A stretch of DNA of 64,000 bases, taken from positions 15,872,001-15,936,000 of the forward strand of contig OX387606.1 of assembly GCA_947568835.1 (NCBI GenBank), in the 5' to 3' direction. A program made the position numbers and the translations under genes. Under the pieces are notes generated by a model. That model was given only the letters and a program-made list of their open reading frames with translations, had not been told where the DNA came from and searched no databases. How positions within the stretch are numbered: the stretch's first letter is position 1; each line of letters starts with the position of its first letter. The DNA is from Protonemura montana (Eukaryota; Arthropoda; Insecta; Plecoptera; Nemouridae). Below are positions 57,724-64,000 of the stretch, one piece after another.

Positions 57724-60700
57724 ATGCCCGTCAACGAGGGATTCGATGAGAAACATGAGGATGTGTTGCGAATGCAAGAAGTCGGACACAAAACGGAGAA
57801 ATACAAGTAAGATTGTAAAAAGCAAATGGTTTTTATTGACACTGTTTTTTTCTCACTCTCATATGAAGAACATAGCAAAATTGATTTACTTTTGAATTAC
57901 ATAATTCTCACGATATTTCCTCTTTTGACCCTGCTTGACCCTGCTATTAAATGGGGAAAACTAATGACGGCATGTCTCATGTTCCAGGATACCACGCGAC
58001 GACGGGGGACCTCCGAGCGACAACGGACCCTACGACCCTCATAAATACCGCGAACTCGAAGCGCCAACGTCGTGAGTTTCCCAGTAATTTTCAGAATTTA
58101 AAAATTGAATTTTACACAAAAAACTAGCTTACCGAGACGCGTTTAAATGCACTAGTAACGTTGATACAGTTTCCTGGAAAACCGTTAAGTCAAAAACACA
58201 ATGGAATTCATTTTGGTTACCTTTCCGAAAGATTACACAATATTCGCAGCTCCCTAGAGGAAAGGTTAGGTTCTTCAGGAGATAGATTTATCTTCAGGAC
58301 TTTTATCCCGTTGCAGAAACTCGGAGACGCTGGTCCACTTACTAAAGGGCAGTTTGGGCACGGGCATCCTCGCCATGCCGAACGCGTTCTACCACGCGGG
58401 GCTGATCAACGGGTTCATAGGGACCATTTTTATAGGGGCGCTGTGCACCTACTGTCTCCACGTGTTAGTAAGTCTAGGCTGGAATGGTAGAATATATAGC
58501 GAGTTTTACAGGTCATTCAGTGACGCGCGATGACGACTTAGGATGCTTTGATTGTGATGGAGAGAAACTTTAATTCGTTGTCTTTTATTGTTCTATCAAA
58601 AAGCGGTATGTGTTGTGTGTTGTGACCTTGAACATCGTACAGACCTGCATATGAATTCAGTCAAATAAGTGCCTTAAAGATTCGAGATCTGGAAAACTAT
58701 CAGAGCTGTCCTTAATTCCAATTAAAAAAAGGGAACATTGAATACTGGAACGTTAGTTAAATATACCGCAAAATTAAATTGGAATTCGTTTAGAAAACAC
58801 AGCGCAACATTTGAAATTAACTATTCTTTTTTTTACTTGTCCTTAAAATTAGAGGATAAAAATAGCCGTGGCATTCATTTAAAAATAATACTTCGTTGAT
58901 AGCTGCAAAAAAAGAAAAGTTCTCAAATCGTTTTCTCTCTTGAATTAACGCTAATAAATCTACAGGTGAGGTCGCAATACGAGCTTTGCAAACGTCTTCG
59001 AGTGCCTATCCTGAGCTATCCCAAGACCATGGAGGTGTCGCTGCAGCAAGGGCCGGAGATTCTGCGGAAGGCGTCCGGGATTTCTGGGTGGGTAACGTCT
59101 TAGCACTAGCTATGATTGTTAAGCAACATCGCACGGTGTCAGTGCTGGGTAGGTCACCATCAGTTCATTAATGCCTCAACATTAACATAGAATTCATGTT
59201 GGAGGTATTATGATTATTCAAAAAGCATCCACAATTGTGGGACATTCTCTCTACAAAAACGTATTTTTCCCTTTTTGAAGTAAGGTTGAAGAGAATAGCA
59301 TAAAATAGTGCAATGTTCGTCTAATCTGTACAAGTAACTAACTTTGTTCTGAATTAACTGTAACTAATTTAAATAATTGTTTCAGAACTATTGTCAACGT
59401 TTTCCTAATCACATATCAACTTGGAATCTGCTGTGTGTATATAGTATTTGTTTCCACAAACATTAAACAGGTAAGAAACAAATATTATGCAATAAGAATA
59501 ACTACATTTCATCAATTAAAAACATCGGCAAAACTGGAGCGCGCTCGCTGAAATAAAGCAGTCTACCTCAGAGTCCAATTTTGATGGTCCCTTTTGGTCC
59601 ACTCCATCTACATCTAAACGTAGATGTAGATGGTCACTCTCAATGGCAAGAGGCATCACAAGAAATAATAAAAGTTTAACAGAAAATGACACTGTCGTAT
59701 ATTCTAAAAACATGATTTAAACGAACAAAAATTGCTGGCTAAATTCTAGTACTTTTTTGCACTTTTAAAATAATATCCAAGTCTCACGAAAATCACAACC
59801 TGGTAGTGATTTTTCGAAAATCACAACTGGCAGCTGGGCCTGGGACCTTCCGCCGTCACGGGCCCTGCTGGGTCCCATTGATTTAAAATGACTTCTTAAT
59901 CTTGTCAGGTGTGCGACCATTACTTCTCTCCCCTCGACGTGAGGCTTTACATGGTGATGCTGCTCCTGCCTCTCATCCTGATCAGCTACGTGCGCAACCT
60001 GAAGCTGCTCACGCCCTTCTCAACAGTAGCCAACCTCGTGACGTTCGTCGGCATAGCCATCACCATGTATTACCTCTTCACTGACATTCCTCCTGTGTCC
60101 AGTCGGGAATATGTGGGAGATATTAGGAACTTCCCCCTTTTCGTTGGGACAACCCTTTTCGCCCTGGAAGCTGTTGGTGTGGTGAGTTTGGCAGTACTTC
60201 GATAATCGATTTAATCTTTATGAAATACCCAACAAAATATTTAATATTATGACTTTTTACACGAGATTTTCTTCAATTAAATAGTTATATCAAAGCATGC
60301 AAGCCTTTCCAAATCTGTCTGCAACAAATGCAAAATAAAATCCATCGAAAATAAGGAAAATTATTCTGCAAATGTAACTTTATATATTTACAACTAGACA
60401 AAATTTGAAAGCAAAATGTAAGTCAACGCTTTCTCAAGCAACACTTTCTTCTACAAATTTTTGTAGAGTGTACGCAATTTCTAAACAATCCAATGCAAAG
60501 ACTGGTCACTTGTTCAGAGACAAATATCATTGCAGCAATTTTCCTTGTATTTGAAGAACTCCACTTTTAATACAAACATGGCGGCTTACACTTGCTAGAA
60601 ACAGTGTGTATGTCCAGCTTGAGGCTGGACACACCCATAACCATCAACAGGGTTGAAATAATGCCTCATACCATGTCCTGGTTTGTCCAGATCATCGCCC

Positions 60701-62474
60701 TGGAGAACAACATGTCTACCCCGAAAGCCTTTCGAGGTTACGGCGGGGTGCTTAACCAGGGTCTCACGGTTATAGTGTTCCTCTACGTCTTTGTTGGCTT
60801 TGTGGGATACGTCAAGTATGGGCCCGAAGCTTTGGGGAGTATCACCCTAAACCTGCCGACAGAAGACATGTAAGATGAATCACTTTGTAATACACGATCC
60901 ACAAATTTACTTGATTGATTTCAGGTCTGAAAACGTATTAAAAAGGCAGTATTGAACCTTACAACAGTGACAGGAGGTTTTCTACGAGTACAATTAAGTT
61001 ATGTCACTGTATAAATAGTCACAGATTGCTTTTGTACCTTTCCACGATTCCTCATATTTCAGTTTTTTTTTCAAACTAATTAAAGAATTCTTGTTAAATC
61101 AAATAACCTAATCACAAGCATAATTCCTTCATAATTAAAAGTCATGCAAATGAGACTTTTAAACACTCTTGGCCCTAAACAAACCATAGGCTATGGGGAA
61201 AATCTCTGGGTATTCAGGTTAATTAGATATCCAATGGTATCATATATCCAAACCCTTTATTTAAAATCGTCGGTACAGCTGTTCCTATCCTTACTGAAGT
61301 GGTAATGATCCAGGAGAATTCACTTGGAGAAAATTCAAAACATCTTCCGTGGTAAAAAAACCCAAGGAACCGTAACTAACCCTTTTCACGCTTCTAGCAT
61401 ACAAAGAATCATCTTCAAATAAACTAACTTGTCTTTTTCCACAACGAGCCTTTCACACCTATTTCTGTCTAAACTCACGGCGTTGTTCTTCAGCTTGGCG
61501 CAAAGCGTGAAGCTGATGTTGGCGTTTGCCATCTATATCACGTACGCCCTCCAAGGATACGTGCCCGTCGAGATCGTGTGGAATACGTACCTCAAGCAGC
61601 GCATGGAGAACTGTTCCAACACCAAGCAGTTCTTCGTCGAGTACGCCATGCGCACAGCTATGGTCGTCGCCACGTGTGAGTACACACAATGCACATAGTC
61701 TACATAATACATTGGAGAAATAGTCCAGTAAATATTTCATAATACCAAAGCGCTAATTTGTTAAACTCTCTTTGATCACCAAATGACTTTTTCGCCGACT
61801 AAAATTACGGATGCTAAAATGTGGAGTCGCTGTCTTTTCGAGTGTTCAGAAATTTAATTTCGTTACTTCTTGCAGATTACTGGCATTTGAGACTGGCTTG
61901 CGCCCAATTATTCTTTATTAACGCTAAACTCAACGATTGATATACAAGCATCGATTTTTTGAGTCGAAATTATTTAATTGTAGAGGTTTGTTAAAAAGGG
62001 CGTCCGCAAGCGCCATCGGGTAGCACCTAAAGTTTTCACGTGTTGCCGGCTCTAAAGCTCAGCAGAAAGTTTAACATTAACGCTGACCCTCTCACTATAC
62101 CTATGAACTCTATGGTTCTACCTTTTGAAAAGAGGTGTATTCTTAATACTGTTAGCGAATGGATTGGCGTTAAAGGAAACACTGGTTCACGTAATTCACA
62201 TTTTTCCTTCCATTTTCCAGTCTTGTTGGCTGTCGCCATACCCCGACTAGAGCTATTCATCTCTCTGTTCGGAGCCCTTTGCCTCTCAGCCCTGGGCATT
62301 GCCTTCCCTGCCACCATCGAGATGTGCCTTCTCTGGCCGAACAACTTCGGTCGCTTCCACTGGATACTCGTCAAAGACATCCTCCTCATCATCTGCGGGG
62401 TCCTCGGATTGGTCATTGGCACCTACACCAGCCTATCAGACATTGTCACCTCGCTGATACACGACGAGACTTGA
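57724..62474 (+). CDS. SLC36-family proton-coupled amino acid transporter, gene C
   Basis: A complete 470-residue PAT/pathetic-like transporter. Coding exons: 57724-57806, 57988-58071, 58317-58467, 58966-59087, 59386-59470, 59909-60181, 60691-60869, 61494-61675, 62221-62474; GT/AG sites and phases agree. It starts MPVNEGFDEKHEDVLRMQEV, preceded by a 40-nt leader segment after the acceptor at 57683. The N-terminal YDPHKYRELEAPTSNSE block matches pathetic-like proteins. HLLKGSLGTGILAMPNAFYH starts near residue 63, the common PNAF form. ALENNMSTP lies near residue 269, with Ala and Ser where A and B have Pro and Lys. It shares all seven core exon lengths or near-lengths with gene B and lies 5 kb downstream on the same strand. 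Introns hold a 5S-like fragment, a perfect hairpin and a dispersed repeat. Confidence 0.95.
59105..59165 (+). mobile_element. 5S-like SINE fragment in gene C intron
   Basis: TTAAGCAACATCGCACGGTG, followed by GTGCTGGGTAGGTCACCATCA, matches the 5S box C to 3' helix segment seen at 13351-13780. The body of the element is not evident. Confidence 0.5.
59604..59633. repeat. Perfect 13-bp inverted repeat (hairpin)
   Basis: CCATCTACATCTA (59604-59616), an AACG loop, then its exact reverse complement TAGATGTAGATGG (59621-59633). It lies in the intron between the 85-nt and 273-nt exons of gene C. Confidence 0.9.
61990..62100 (-). repeat. Dispersed repeat, minus-strand copy in gene C last intron
   Basis: Reverse-complement counterpart of 42615-42730, with the shared blocks in the same order. 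It ends about 120 bp before the last exon of gene C. Confidence 0.6.
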
Positions 62475-63234
62475 TTTATCACAAGTCTGGTGGAAAAACT
62501 CTGGAAATTTGAGCATTTTGAGAATATAGTTTGGTTTAACTTTCGTAGTGTCACAATGTCACAATGTCACAAAAGTTAATGTTTTAGTTGGCAAATGAAA
62601 AAAAAAACACGAAAAACTCAGTGCCAAATATTCCCATCGACTGATTGTTGAAGGTAAGACCTTGAACATGTACAACTTCAAGATCTTTGTTCACGGTAAA
62701 TGCTGAACACAATTACACTCCATTCCTCTTCTAGCGTTGTGCCATAAGTATTCTATTTTGTTCGTTAGCTTGTTGCTAGAAGCAGTATTAGACTAGAATT
62801 TACACGTAGTATTTCTAATTTTTGCAGTGCATACCTACTGACCGCACTATAGGTGATATCGATATCATAGAAAGTGAGATTTTTTTAATGTTTGTGAAAT
62901 CTTTACCAATTTATTATTATCGTTATGCACATTCGTATACCTAAAACTTAAATCAAGACGCAATTTATTCATTTATCTTAAGTCATTTTATTTTAATTCA
63001 GTGTATATTTTTTGATAACGCGAATTAATTAAAATAATATATCATGTTGTTGTCAAGTACATAATTTCTAGCTTTATTTTTAAATTGACCTTTCATCTAT
63101 CATAAAACCCTTTCCTATCACCCTCGAGCTAATTATTTTTTGATTTGGATTGATTCTTTCGTAGTGCACCAATGAAAACCGAGGACAATGCAACTGATAT
63201 TCTCCAAGAAAATTTAATTCTTAAGCGGACCGAG
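62475..63234. other. 3' flank of gene C
   Basis: Probable 3' untranslated region and spacer. A short triple TGTCACAA repeat lies near 62550, and ATTAAA near 63026 is a possible weak polyadenylation signal. No canonical AATAAA was seen before the transposon boundary. Confidence 0.4.
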
Positions 63235-64000
63235 CAGTGGCGCTCGAAGTAGCCAGCGACGGAACCCACTGTAGTTTATCATTCAAAATGATAAATTTAA
63301 TGACCTATTGACTACCAGAATATCAGTGATGTATTGGTTAATGCACGCGGGTGTACGCAGTCCACCCACTATTAATTTTATTTTTGGCCGTACCCCCACT
63401 TTGAATTTTTGAGGGAACGCAGGTGAACGCACGGGAAAGCAGTATTAAATTATGATTATTCAAAATATCCTGCACTTCTTTATTTTCAAGGCGAAAATAT
63501 CCCAGTTAAGGGTTTCATTCCTAATAATCCACTTACTTAAAAATAAACCTACCAAGAATGCCACTGTATGCGAACATACTAAGAGTAGGTAGGCTGGAAT
63601 TGTGTCGGCGTCGCGACTCGCAACAAAGGGGTTAGTTAGAACCATATTACTGTTATCACTTAGGGAAGTCGGTAGCCGCTTTCGCGGCGTCGCACGGCGG
63701 TGCAAGCTCTCAGAAGCAAGCCCGCTTCAAATAATAAGAATTCGCAGGAAAGACAAAAATACAAACAATAACCAAAATGCAACATACGAGCCACACTGGA
63801 CGAGTTAGTTTAATTCAAGATGCAGAAGAGGAAGCAAGTGGATTTGCATTCCCTTTGGGGCCTTGCTCCTCCTAAAAAACCAAAATTTGGTTTGGGAGAA
63901 GTTGAAGACACCACCAACGTCGAATGAAGAAGAGCTCAATGAAAAAGAGTCATTGTGGAAACTGATGTAATCTCCTCAACGCGAAAGTATGCGCGTACCT
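63235..64000 (+). mobile_element. hAT-like DNA transposon, 5' part, runs off window
   Basis: The inferred end CAGTGGCGCTCG (63235-63246) is preceded by GGACCGAG, which would be the 8-bp target duplication. Inside is an ACGC-rich subterminal stretch (GGCCGTACCCCCACTTTGAA, AACGCAGGTGAACGCAC). A short frame from 63820 starts MQKRKQVDLHSLWGLAPPKK, the basic KRK plus PPKKPKF opening common in ZMYM5/TTF-type hAT proteins, and stops at 63925. Another frame continues with acidic residues, so the copy is probably frameshifted or spliced. Confidence 0.4.

Overview
The window is a piece of an arthropod nuclear genome, most likely an insect. It is AT-rich, gene-poor and intron-rich. Its first gene encodes a protein that closely follows insect CYFIP/Sra-1, and that gene's promoter carries a DREF-type TATCGATA site. 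No bacterial, phage or viral gene organisation is visible.

Layout. (1) 43-7492, minus strand: 13 exons giving the first 859 or so residues of CYFIP/Sra-1, the Rac1-binding subunit of the WAVE actin regulatory complex. Its promoter lies near 7.8 kb and the gene runs off the left edge. (2) About 8.5-9 kb: a degenerate fragment of an SLC36-type last exon. (3) 11357-28567, minus strand: SLC36 gene A (9 coding exons, 449 residues), with a 10-codon first coding exon separated from the rest by a 10.3-kb intron. (4) 28.9-40.6 kb: a long gene-free spacer with repeats. (5) 40.6-52.45 kb, plus strand: SLC36 gene B (10 coding exons, 518 residues) with an inferred upstream untranslated exon. (6) 53.1-62.5 kb, plus strand: SLC36 gene C (9 coding exons, 470 residues), also with an inferred upstream untranslated exon. 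(7) 63.2 kb to the end: the start of a hAT-like DNA transposon.

The three SLC36 genes are paralogs. Their core exons have the same or nearly the same lengths (151, 122, 85, 273-276, 179, 167-182, 248-254 nt) and identical splice phases, so they arose by local duplication, with A inverted relative to B and C. The family (Drosophila pathetic and relatives, vertebrate PAT transporters) moves small amino acids with protons across plasma or lysosomal membranes and feeds into TOR growth signalling. All three inferred 5' regions contain GTCACGTG on one strand, the core of the TFEB/MITF CLEAR element, which suggests shared lysosomal or nutrient-linked control.

Repeats include 5S-rRNA-headed SINE-like elements in introns of A and C, two hammerhead-like motifs, pure poly-G runs, a degenerate 83-bp minisatellite, a LINE C-terminal relic, a hAT-type inverted-repeat end inside gene B, and a dispersed repeat pair shared between the B region and gene C. 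All exon boundaries were worked out by eye from reading frame, GT/AG sites, phase and family similarity. Untranslated exons and promoters are inference.
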